This document shows, one piece after another, positions 54,082 to 64,000 of a DNA stretch of 64,000 bases (its first letter is position 1; the number at the start of each line of letters is the position of its first letter). This DNA is from Aplectana chamaeleonis. Taxonomy: Eukaryota; Nematoda; Chromadorea; Rhabditida; Cosmocercidae. The position numbers were made by a program, and so were the translations under genes. A model generated the notes under the pieces. That model was given only the letters and a program-made list of their open reading frames with translations, searched no databases and was not told the DNA's origin. The stretch lies in assembly GCA_029168955.1 (NCBI GenBank), contig JAPDOI010001935.1, forward strand, positions 56,462 through 120,461. The letters run 5' to 3'.

Positions 54082-54576
54082 GCTCAGAAGAGTAGCTCAA
54101 GACACTTGACTGTGATGTATGTATGTATGAATATTGATTGAGGCTTATTAAGTCACTTCTCAGAACATAAGATGAGTTTTACTCTTTCCAGCTGAAATCT
54201 TTATTTGCCCACTTTTCTGCACACCGAGCTTTCGCCGAACAATATACCTGGAAGAAGCTGTTGTTGTTGCTGTTTTTTAACCAATGACATTCACCACAAT
54301 CAAAGACAATGCACTGTTTGTTATTTAGTAAAGGGTTGGAGACAAGTTTTGGGAAGAACTGACTATGAAACACTGCCGTCCTTATCGAAGAAAAATTGAG
54401 ACAACCGTTGTTGTGACACGCAGCTCGAAGAGAATCGTGTTGGGTTTGGATTTGACCGTGACCGGATCCAGTGGCCCCAGCACTATTTCACTTGCACTGA
54501 GTGCCCCAATGCGGTTACCCCAACTATCTACGGACCGCAGGTTCACTAATTACACAAGGGATATCAAGATGTTAAC
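54082..54576. other. Unassigned stretch
   Basis: Contains a plus frame at 54365-54592 with balanced composition (LGLDLTVTGSSGPSTISLAL), open on the minus strand as well; no family recognised. Confidence 0.3.
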
Positions 54577-56268
54577 GTATACATTGCTGTGATCCCCTGA
54601 AATCACCGTTTCATGATCATAGCAATATTTTCATTAATCAAAATTTTAGTGGAAAATTAAAGCTACTCACAGTACATTAGTAATCCGTGGCTTCTCTATG
54701 TTTGGAAATGAGCCGAAAAAAAAAAACATTTTGGCATACAGCCAACCCACTGCGTGAGCATCTGGTGGCTCAGACTAATCTAGGCATCGGTGATGGCTCG
54801 TCCAAGGCCTTCAATTAGACTAAAAGTCTATCCTCATCTGGAAAAGTGACAAGTAATGTTCCCTAGATGCTTCTCATAACGTTCGCTTCAAGATGGAGCC
54901 CGGATAGATTCCCATCGGTAACTTCCAGCCGCAAAACCATGCCTCAGTGAAGCGACCCACGTGGGCGGTCGTGTCGGAGTTTCCACCCGAAGGTCGGAAC
55001 AATTTCTTGAATTTTGGAGTAGCAAACTTGAACGGATTCACAGTACTTGTTGCTAGCTCGTGAAATGCATACGACCAGATGTGAAGACACCCCGCTCCCG
55101 AGCTAGACTCCCGAATCCTGGTACTTTCAATACAGAAAATCCATTCGTCAAGGTAACTCGGATCACTGTGAAAACCCTGCCAGCGGAGGGATCAGACGTT
55201 CAATATATCCTAGTTGACCTTCTGCTCGCCGAAAAGATTTGCTTCAACACAGCACAAGAGTTTTCAGCGGCAAGCCAAGATAAACAGCAAACGGATTTTC
55301 GGAAGCGAGGTGTCTTCGCATCCAAACTTATGCATTTCACAAGCTAGCAGCAAGGACTGTGAACCAGTCATTTAGGTTCGCTACAGCAGAATTCCAGACA
55401 TTGTTTCGGCTTTTGAGCGGAAAGCACGACCACCAAATTGGGTCGCCCCATGGTTTTAGCGGCAGGACGTTCTCGATAGGGATTTATCCGAGCCTTATTC
55501 TGACGCAAACGTTATGGGAAGCATCTGGGAAACACAGGTTTGCCACACTTTCAGTCAAGATGGGCTTTCAATCTAACTGAAAACTTTAAACCAGCCCTCT
55601 CCATTGCCTAGACTAATGTGAGCCACCAGGTGCTCAAGCAATAGGTTGGCTCCATGCAGAAATGGTTTTTTTTTTCAGCTCATTTCCAATCATAGAGAAG
55701 CCATGGATTACTATTGCGCTGGGAGCTGTTGTCATTTTCCACCAAAAATTGAATTAAAGGCAGAGTTCACGATAAATTCCACTTCCGATATCTCCACGGT
55801 TTACGGAAGGTCTGGTGCCCTATATAGCAAGGCATGCTTAAAAAAGACACGAAAGACGCGTTTTTGAGCTAAAATAGGCCCTCCCTTGTTTACGTTGATT
55901 TTTGAGAGTGGAGGAATTGACCGCTAGAAGGCTTGTACCTATCAGTGCAAAGAAGCAAACAGCTCACTCATCAGCACTTCCTTCACTAAATTATTCCTAT
56001 AATCTGAGTCTTCATTTGTTCCTTTCGAGGGGCGGATCTGGGGCACGGGGCGTGTCTGGGGCACCAAAACGCTTGTTTGCAGCCGTTACTTTGCCACTCC
56101 TGGCCCGTTTTCTACTGTTCCTTTGGCACTGGGAGCCTAGGATCCTTCTCCCCTATCATTTTACAGTGGAAAGTCAACGAGGATGATCATCGTGAACACT
56201 GCCTTTAATGAAAATGTTCTGATTATGAAACACTGATTTCAGGGGATAATTACAATGTGTATGTATAC
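54577..56268. mobile_element. Foldback element, family L, with nested H
   Basis: Inverted ends run over ~200 bp: GTATACAT, then ATCCCCTGAAATCA, ATATTTTCATTAATCAAAAT, TGGCTTCTCTATG and AGCCAACC on the left are complemented in the same order on the right to ATGTATAC at 56261-56268. The right arm is interrupted at TTAA by element H (55754-56208); removing H restores the pairing across the junction. A 95-residue frame at 55060-55347 lies in the loop and is unrecognised. A diverged partial copy lies at about 41155-41790. Confidence 0.85.
55754..56208 (+). mobile_element. TTAA element, family H, copy 2 (uninterrupted)
   Basis: 455 bp; TTAA at 55754-55757 and 56205-56208; ends AAAGGCAGAGTTCACGATAA and ATCGTGAACACTGCCTTT. 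Serves as the reference for the expanded copy at 23070. Contains GGGGCACGGGGCGTGTCTGG. The 94-residue frame at 55902-56186 is shared in part with copy 1 (24410-24952) but shows no family motif. Confidence 0.92.
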
Positions 56269-56487
56269 TTTCTTTCCTCATATCTTTTTCGTGTAATCAA
56301 GTGAACAAGGATTTTCGTGGGAGCAGAGTTGAATGGTAATGATGCCAATAGAGGAAAGTTTGTACGGACCTCGATTACAGTGCTTCGACAGGTGTTGCTA
56401 TATTCATGAAATTCACTGTGGTGGTCTTATGACGGAGTGCACAATCAGCCCTTTTCACCCGCAGCCGCTGCTACCGACCGTATCGCA

Positions 56488-57539
56488 TTAAAGGCTGTGG
56501 TCGCGATGAAAAAAGTTGTGGAAAAAACATGAAAATCAGTTTGATTCGCAAACGGCTAAAAGAGCACGAAGGTTACTCGGCATGAAACGAGCTATAAATC
56601 GAGTTATTATGATCCTAAGTTTTGTGCATACGTGGACAGCCCCGCTCGAAAAGTTCGAAGTCTTAAAGGCACAGTCCAACCTTAAAATCGCTGTTCTCTT
56701 TTTCTGCCTTTCTTGTAAACTGTCCCACGCTGATCCCAATGATGCTTCTGGCATCGTTTGAGACCCCCTGGGAGCGGAGTTATGGCCCTTCGAAAAGCGA
56801 GCTGCGGAAGTATGGTAGACGAGTTGTCCGAGGCTAGTAACTTCCGTCATTTGTAACCGATGTATGCGAGCAGACTTGAACAAAGAGAGACGTTGACAAC
56901 AAAGGGAAGAACGAGGCTAATGATTGGAAACCATCGCTCATCTCGCCACTGTTGAGCTCGAAAGATCGTAAAAGGGGCGTGCCAAAGTGGCTTCCTGATG
57001 TGGGCGCCCGCCCCAGGGTGGCTTCCTCCTATATCTCGCTTGTTTGGAGGAAGTGAGAGCCCGCATTTGGCAGGTGCTATATAGGGTGGGTCTACTTCAC
57101 AATTATGTAGAAATCTCAGATTTCGTCCCTGAGCTTGGACTGTGCCTTTAAGTGTGTATAGTCAGAATTCGTTGATATTCTAAATCAGAAATGAATGCAA
57201 GTTTAACTCATAAAAAACAGCCGAAAATAGAAACAGGCCCTTCATTCAATGTCTAAATCGACGAGGACATAAATATTCAAGCCGGTCCTACCGAAGGCTA
57301 TTAGTGATTGATTGACCTCGAATTTCAAGCCTGCTGATGTTCTTGATATTACAGATCATCTATGCCGACGGTGTAGAGTGAGCTCGTTCACCATCAAAAG
57401 ACATAAGTTCAGGCTTAAAATCAGGCCCGAAACGAGTTTTTTAGCAAATTTTTCTTATAGGTCCTACTACTCCAAATCCAGAAAAGGGTTTGAAGCAGAA
57501 GAGAAGACAATCATATTTTGTCGCGACCACTGCTTTTAA
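56488..57539 (-). mobile_element. TTAA element, family F, copy 6, split by D
   Basis: TTAA at 56488-56491 and 57536-57539; ends AAAGGCTGTGGTCGCGATGA and GTCGCGACCACTGCTTTT. The two halves of F flank an intact D element (56663-57151). F is the more mutated of the two, as expected for the older host. The preceding 56269-56487 has no gene. Confidence 0.9.
56663..57151 (+). mobile_element. TTAA element, family D, complete
   Basis: TTAA at 56663-56666 and 57148-57151; ends AAAGGCACAGTCCAACCTTA and TTGGACTGTGCCTTT. The interior is related to family A (TGATCCCAATGATGCTTCTG; GAGGCTAGTAACTTCCGTC), so D and A share an ancestor but have different termini. Inserted into family F copy 6. Confidence 0.92.
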
Positions 57540-57650
57540 TGCGGTGCGTGCTATGGAAAGCCCACTCTCCACCGTTCTCACCACCCCAAGCATTAGCCAT
57601 CGAATTTCCTTAGACCACCAGCCAATCGTCCCTGTGACCTAGGTTCGTGC

Positions 57651-58358
57651 TACTCTGCCAGCGCGTAGCTAACTAGATGCCTCACACGGAAACCGGAGAT
57701 GCCCAGTGTTTCGGAGGCATCTAGTCTAATTTTGACACGAGAATTTACGTAAATTACGCAAAGTTTAGCCTCAACTGGTGAAAATTTAGCTACAGCGCCC
57801 GCATAATCTACGTGAATTCTCGCTACAGCCCTCGGTCGATCGACCCGAAAAGTCCCGATCCGTACTAGAAAGGCGATCCTCTCTGCGATCGAACGCAACG
57901 CCGTTTCTTCCCCACGGCATGCACCTTCCCAGCGGCCAAAAATAACCCTGGCAAGGCCTTCCAGGGAGCGACACGGGGTCACCCTCCACGACCACCCACA
58001 GAGTGTCAAGTTGTCTGTGGGTTGACTGTGCCAACACTGTTCGAACGGCATCCCAGCGTTCCGCGTAGCCAGCGCGGGTTTGAGATTGCATTTCACCACA
58101 GGCTGCCGCTAAATCCGTAGATTCTTGCTACAATTTTATAGAGAGAATATAAGGGTTTAGCGACAGAGAGATCAATGTAGCGAGTTTAGCCTTCGTTTTT
58201 ACGTAGAATACGCGCAGAATTCGCAACCTTTCACATTCGACACAGGAACATGCGGGTTCTAGCAATCGTTGCTAAAACCCGTAAAATCTCGCTACATGGA
58301 ATGCAGCGGCGTTACAGACCGCTCCCTCTGAGGCATCTAGCTACGAGTTGGCAGAGTA
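57651..58358. mobile_element. Inverted-repeat element, TACTCTGCCA ends
   Basis: Ends TACTCTGCCAGCGCGTAGCT and the near-complement AGCTACGAGTTGGCAGAGTA; both sides also carry AGATGCCTC and CGTAGA/TACGT motifs around TTTAGC. A minus frame of 149 residues (57650-58099) spans the GC-rich middle and is unrecognised; it opens in several frames. No target duplication is clear. Confidence 0.7.
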
Positions 58359-58738
58359 TGTGCCAACAGGTTTTCATCAGTCTTTCTAAATTTTCAATTG
58401 TTATCGAGCGGAGTTGGTTTGGAGGTCGCTTTTATTGGTAGTGATTGAAGGGGGATGTGAGGTTCTTTACAGTCCTATCGTGCCACCCGAACAAGTTTTG
58501 GAAAAGCTTCTTTGTTTCCTTTCAGCAAAATCATTTTCCAATTAACTATCATATTTTCTCATATTCATCCCCTACTTTCCTCATTAGAGGGACATCCTGA
58601 TTGATAAAGTAACATTGAAAAACGACTAAGAAAGTCGAAGAACCCACCGGTCAAGAGCACAAACGTCGGTCACACGGACGGTTGACAGGTGGCCAACGAT
58701 GTTTGAGGACCCCGTCATAGTTGAACGATAATCCGAAG
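58359..58738. other. Unassigned stretch
   Basis: AT-rich, no gene or repeat seen. Confidence 0.4.
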
Positions 58739-58822
58739 TAGTCCCACCTAGGTCGCCCGTAGTCCCTCCTAGGTCGCCCGTAGTCGCTCCTAGGGTGTCC
58801 ATAGCTCCTCCTACATCGTCCA
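58739..58822. repeat. 21-bp tandem repeat, four units
   Basis: TAGTCCCACCTAGGTCGCCC G and three further 21-bp units, increasingly diverged rightward. The minus-strand frame reads TTGDLGG-type heptads (58626-58859), a by-product of a period divisible by three. Confidence 0.85.
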
Positions 58823-58872
58823 TGCGCATGCATAGCTCGCACTCGACGGGATGCGGCAATGGTGTTAGGCCT

Positions 58873-59158
58873 ATGGTATACTTTGTCGCTGTAATGAGCG
58901 ACAGGCATGCAATCTAACAGAAATCGTGGCGGGACCCGCATCGTAGCAACGGCAACGGTCGTCGTAGGAACAGATGTCGCGTGTGGGTCGCAGCGACGTG
59001 TCGCGGAGGGCTGACATACTGCAACTGTGCTATAGCCTGTCCCTACCACTGTCGCTGTCGCTGTGCAGAGCACTGCGACAGCGACAGATTTAAAGGACGG
59101 GAGGCGGTCGCTGTCGCTGTGCAGAGCGACGCGACCGTGTGTCGCAAAAGTATACCAT
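58873..59158. mobile_element. Small inverted-repeat element rich in GTCGCTGTCGC
   Basis: Ends ATGGTATACTTTGTCGC and GTCGCAAAAGTATACCAT. The right half contains GGTCGCTGTCGCTGTGCAGA, an approximate direct duplicate of a block ~60 bp earlier, and the complement GCGACAGCGACAG, so the interior folds on itself. Noncoding. Confidence 0.75.
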
Positions 59159-60292
59159 ACCCCTTAATAGCATTATTGATTCAACTTCAAAGGAGGTGAT
59201 GCAGGCAACGACTACGGACGACCTACCAAATAACAATATTTTGTCCTTATTTTGCCTGCTTTACCTGCATATCGGGGGGAGGGAACTGGGTGGGGCTCAG
59301 GGTCAGGCAGGCCGTTGTCCAGGACCTCGACGTAGCTACGTCATCCCACTTGGACATCAAAATTTTTGAAAATTTTCCAAAACTTTTACGTCCCCCCAGA
59401 TTCTGAAAAAAAACTTTACAGTTTTTGCGGTCGAATTTTTCAAAACAGTATTTTTCCACCTAAATTTTCTTAAAATTATTACTGCACTTCGTAAATAATT
59501 GCTGAAAGATACACAAGATATTCCTGTCCGACTGATTAGCCTCGGGGAGTGTAGTTTGACTTGCTCTTCGCTATAGAGCAACAACATTCATAGTGAGAAT
59601 GAAGTAATTAAAATTGCGACACAGATCGCCACACAAGATACACTATCTAAAATTTTGATGGAGTTTCTGTAAGAACAATGACGTAAAGCACTATCAGACA
59701 GCAGATACGTGCAGAATTCTATACTTTGACGGATAAGGAACCTCCAACTAGGTTTGGATAAAGACCTCCGAGCGGGTGGAACCCTTGTATGGGTGCGTAA
59801 AGCTTCACAGGTTCAAAAAAGTTCGATTGCCAAATAGTATCGTTCAACCAGAAAGGGAGCGAACAAAGATGGGACAGGGGTTATCACCGGCGGTGGTTTT
59901 GCGGGCACTGCACTGCACCACACGCGGCTTGGCATTGGAGCACGATATTTTTCGACGGCTCTCCGCAGTGGTGAGTAAAACCCCTTCCTCAGGAATGCTC
60001 TAAATTGAGGAGTTTCCTAGCGAAATCGTGATAGTGAGAAGAAGGTAGGTCAAAGATTTAAATTCCACCTTTAGGATTTCAAAAGCTCTTTTTTGAAAAA
60101 AAATTACCGTTGTGCAATTCCCGCCAAAGGCGCGGTTTTGGACATCGGTTTTGGACAACGGCGAAACGTGTTTTAGGCGATTTTCTCATTAATTTTAAGG
60201 TCGTGGGAGGGGTGCTAGGTATCAGTTCGCGGGGAATTTTAATGTAGGATCTTTTTTTGGGAATTTTGAAAATCTAAGTTTTATGGGGGGAG
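59159..60292. other. Unassigned stretch
   Basis: No supported gene. Contains a GGGGCTCAGGGTCAGGCAGG block (about 59294-59313), a diverged relative of which appears near 63087-63110. Frames at 59776-60003 (plus) and 59357-59587 (minus) are unrecognised. Confidence 0.35.
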
Positions 60293-60524
60293 GTACAGTT
60301 CACTTCCGCACTGCCGTTCCGCACAGCCCGTAAAGTGCGCGCTGATTGCGAAATCGTGCTGCGGCGCGGTTGCGAGTATCCTCAGACAGGGATGTGGGAT
60401 CACCCGGGCGGTGGGATCACCCGGGCACCAAAGGCGAAAAACGCCCGGGTGATCCCACATCCTTTCGCAGATGCTCGCAGCGTGCACTTTGCGGACTGAA
60501 CGGCAGCGCGGAGGTGAAGTGTAC
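60293..60524. mobile_element. Palindromic MITE, ~232 bp
   Basis: The centre pairs GGATGTGGGATCACCCGGGC with GCCCGGGTGATCCCACATCC; the ends pair GTACAGTTCACTTCCGC with GGAGGTGAAGTGTAC and CTGCCGTTC with GAACGGCAG. Frames through it are artefacts. Confidence 0.88.
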
Positions 60525-60788
60525 GTTGTTCAAGCGGTAATAGGCCCGATTACTGAATGTAACTCGTATAAAATTTCATTTTATGTGCTGAAGATTTAAG
60601 AACTGCCTAAAATATGTCTATGTCATAGTTATATAGAGTTACTTTCCTCACATGTACTGTTGTGGTGCTGTACTATTGTTCTCTTTGATCTTTTTGGGGC
60701 CATTACAATATGTGAGACAACCGCGTCCGAACCCCTCGTTCCAAGACCTGTTTTTCTCACAGAAAGACAAACGCGACTGAAAACACCC

Positions 60789-62992
60789 CGGGGTGGTAGT
60801 AAATGGTGTGTTAACCGCGAATAAACCGCCACCTCCAAGCCCAGCAACATACCGCGAACAAATGCAGTAGAGCCGCCAGAATTAACACGTGATTAACCGC
60901 CACCTCCTGGCCGGCTACGAACCGCGAAATAGGTGCTTGACGGTTTGTTGCACGGTTTAACGAAAGCTGCCCTCTGCTTACACATACATTATGGCGTGCG
61001 ACCCCTAGTCCGCATAAGTATTTTCTACACCTAGGACATCGAACGACGTTTACGGTGGAAAGACAGAGGGATCGGAAAGATTATACAAGTAATGCTATTT
61101 ATTTTATTCATTAGGAAGAGCTTTTAAAGGAATCTTCGTAATATTTTGGCTTGTTCGAAACATCGATCAAAATGCAATTTTCAAAATTTCTCTTGTAAAT
61201 CCTAATTCTCGTAATTTTTTGTAGGCTCCGTGAGTTTTCAGGACCACTCTCGAAAAGACATGTTAGCTTTAATCATTAGCCTCAATCAATCAATTGCGTG
61301 CGATCTGACAAAATTTTGCATTTATGGTAAGTAATCCTTTGTTAACTTTTTATCTTTTCAAACAAAAGTTTTTGAAAAACAAAAAAATTTATCGTGAAGG
61401 AAATTTCGAGTGAACGAAAATTTTGAGAATTTCTGGATGAATTATTTACAAGGTGTTCTTGAAAAGGTAGCGCTAGGTGCCGCGAAAGACATTCCGCAAC
61501 TCGCCGAGTAATGCATAAACTCTCAGTAAGGAATGTCTGCATTCAATTGAAATGGATAGTTAAAAACCTATAAGAATGGATGATAAACTAGATAGTCTAT
61601 TTTCGTTCTTGGGAAAAAGAATTCTATTGCTTTCTTTTGGAAGTGTGCAACTGAAAGTCTGGCGTCCGAGATTGGGGTAATGTGGGTGTGGTTTCCGGTC
61701 ATTGACGCAGTTGAATTTGTGAAGTGTTTGCCGTCTTCTCAAAATGAAACTAAATCCACCGCCCGCAGTTAATTACTGAAAATATATAGAAACACTGTTA
61801 CACACTCATATGCGCACATCGTTTGATAAAAGATTTTGTACACATATTTCCAAGGTAGAATTTGAAACACTTCAGTGGCTCTACCAATGCACCGGCAACT
61901 GCGTCGCCGGACCCTCAAAAAAAAAAAAAAGAGGCCACGATGGCACTGATCTGGCAATGAAAGGAGTATTAGAATCTTTTAGAAAAAGGAGAACAAATTT
62001 GGATTGGTTCAGAAACAAGTTCGCATTTCTTTCCCACAAAACTCGCTCGATACGCCCCGACTAACGCTGATGTAATCATTACTAAAGCATCAAATCACTT
62101 GAAAATCAGTGGCTTGGAAAATTTTCACTTTTTGCACTAAAAAGTTGTGGAAACCTCTTCGAAACGCGAGCAAGCAAATAATTTACTACATACTCCTCAT
62201 AGCCTGTGCTATGCAATGAGTTATGAAAATGAAACTTCGCCTGATAATAGCAAAGCGAATGAATTCGGAAGAAAAATAACAAAAAGCGGGAGAAGTGTCG
62301 GCGCTCGAAAAAAATTAACGCAGCTGATTAGGAGGGAGTTGATTAGTGCCGCAAAGAAGACGGCCAACGTGTTTCCAGCAATGATCCTTGCTTTGTTTTG
62401 ATCCCTCATCGCCCGTTTTCCTGGCGGAAAAGCCGTTAAAAGACTCTCCCCTTGGAACACCTTTCCAGTTTTAAAGATAGGGTGACGTCCTGGATCAAAA
62501 TCGCTAACAGTGCTATCAAACTTCCTTAACCCTCTGCATTAATTAAACTCGTACTTGCCCTCAGTATGGATGGTCAAAACTGTTCCTACTGTATCTTGCT
62601 AACCGCATCCAAAAGCTCCTCGGGAGGGAGTTTTTCGTTAACCACCAGTTCCTCTCGCATTTCAGCACTATTTCCGTGCTGTCTGCGGGAAGTATGTTAA
62701 ACGCGAACTTACCGCGAGGATGCCACAAAGCGGAATTTTAGAGAAAAAACAGACCTGAAAACGTTTTGAAAGGCTATTTTTCGTAATAAAGGTTACAATT
62801 GTCGCTTTTTCGAGGCGTTTTCATTGGAAGTGTATAAAGAGGTCTACCACTGGGGATGATAGGGTGAAACCGAGCGAGTTCTCTCTTAACTATCAAGAGT
62901 TATCATTACAATCTGGTGTGGTTAAGCTCGCGTTTAACGCTGAGTTTAACTCCTGTTAACTCGCGTTTTAACACCCAATTACTACCACCCCG
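60789..62992. mobile_element. 2.2-kb element with CGGGGTGGTAGTAA ends
   Basis: Terminal repeats CGGGGTGGTAGTAAATGGTG and (complement of the right end) CGGGGTGGTAGTAATTGGGT. Both subterminal regions carry multiple TTAACCGCGAA/GTTAACTCGCG-type motifs with CCGCCACCTCC on the left. The interior has two plus frames (61810-62064, 84 residues; 62147-62401, 84 residues with RKKLTQLIRRELISAAKK) that I do not recognise; they could be transposase debris. No target duplication was resolved, and the superfamily is unknown. Confidence 0.7.
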
Positions 62993-64000
62993 ATTTTTAG
63001 TTCTGGCCCAAAGTTTTAACGAACCCCAAAAAATCTCTGGGTTCCCTAAATTTTAAATCCCCCTTGTTGTCCAGCGGGCCCAACGCCCGCCTGACCCTGG
63101 TGGGGCTATGGGCTACCTAGAAGGAATGGTGGACGTAAAACGTTAAAACTAGGACTTTTACAAGCGTCAACGTCCACCGCTACTGACAATCGTGGCGGGA
63201 CCGTTCCACCATCAATTGGTAGCAAGCCAGGAGAGCGAGACGACTGCTCCAGAAATGAACTTGCGACAGCGAATATGGATGTGCAGGTCTCTTTTTCGTT
63301 TGTCAGCAGTTTAATAATTACTCAGATTTTAATAAATCGATTAGAACATACTCATAAGGCTGCGATAGGAACCAAAACAGCAGGTTAGTGAGCGGGACGT
63401 GCACATGCTCGACAAAATCTACTCTTATTTAGCAAAAAAGCGATGCCAAACTGGTGGTCAGTGTCTAAAAATACTTTTCTGCGTCAATTTCGGATTACAA
63501 GCGTAAGCACCCTTGATTATCTACACACAATTGCCCGTAAATCAGTGTAAGAAATTTACACCCTTGTCAGGTACCTGCCGAGGAGAAGTTCTAAAGAAAC
63601 TGTATCGTTTTCAAGGAACACAACACGTCTGCAAGAACCCTGCCTTTGCTTTCGCGGCGATTCGCTGAGCTTCGTTGTGTCTTGGCTTACAGCCAGCGGA
63701 TTTTGAAGTGGTCCCGAAACAATTGACTGTAATGGTAGACGGTAAAGCCTGTAAAAGTCCTAGCTTCAACGTCTTGTACCGTAGCAGCGGCTGCGGGTGA
63801 AAATGGGTTATTGTGCACTCCGGTATGAAAGCACTATATCTCGTTGCACTAGTCTCGTTGCGCGTTCAGGGAGTTTGTCGGGTAGGAGTTTTTCAACACT
63901 GATTTTCAAAAGAGTCCAACCGATGGTTACCTATACAATTCAAGACCCACCACTCAACCATTAAGGCCAGTACAACCAATGCGAAGCAGATGAGAAATGC
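62993..64000. other. Unassigned right edge
   Basis: No gene seen. GTAGCAGCGGCTGCGGGTGA at about 63781 is the inverse of the sequence at about 56455-56475, with TTGTGCACTCCG matching CGGAGTGCACAA, so a short dispersed repeat is present. A CAAGAACCCTGCCTTTG string near 63635 resembles a TTAA-family G end without TTAA. Confidence 0.4.

Noticed and set aside
57650..58099. 149-residue minus frame as a gene
   Set aside because: It spans the GC-rich middle of an inverted-repeat element, overlaps another long frame and has no recognised motif.

Overview
The window looks like repeat-dense intergenic DNA from a clade V parasitic nematode, most likely a hookworm or close strongylid relative. The main evidence is a degraded RTE-clade LINE at 36.4-38.7 kb whose reverse transcriptase resembles the RTE copies I recall from Ancylostoma/Necator genomes. 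Supporting it are two unrelated mariner elements, a Tc1 fragment, and many palindromic TTAA-flanked elements like the PALTTAA type of Caenorhabditis. The genus is inference. I found no host gene I can call with confidence, and most open frames lie inside repeats. A few possible exons are listed at low confidence.

Layout. 0.4-6.1 kb is a probable composite hAT-type element (15-bp inverted ends, 7/8 target duplication) holding a TTAA element, a 0.9-kb foldback and a complete but dead mariner. 6.1-12.1 kb holds a (TA)n/(TATG)n microsatellite and two blocks of a GC-rich 42-bp minisatellite, split by a 1.5-kb insertion with 41-bp TCGA-rich arrays near both ends. 12-16 kb holds GC-rich repeats and a 1-kb foldback built of tandem ~170-bp units. 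16.8-35.8 kb is a mosaic of TTAA elements, foldbacks, a 316-bp (TA)n tract and an interrupted ~130-bp tandem array. 36.4-38.7 kb is the RTE LINE. 38.9-46.9 kb is again TTAA elements with Tc1 and mariner relics. 46.0-48.6 kb and 52.9-53.6 kb are diverged inverted copies of one older segment; the first carries two insertions that the second lacks. 49.0-49.3 kb and 50.25-52.66 kb are hAT-type elements with exact 8-bp duplications. 54.6-56.3 kb is a foldback with a nested TTAA element. 57.6-63 kb carries four further inverted-repeat elements.

The unifying feature is a set of at least eight sequence-distinct families (here A, C, D, E, F, G, H, N) that all begin TTAAAGGCA or near variants, end with the complement, and duplicate TTAA. 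About 24 copies or fragments were found; they abut through a shared TTAA or nest inside one another. No transposase for them was seen, so they probably depend on one encoded elsewhere (piggyBac-type by target site, an inference). Families are named only by letters used in this annotation.
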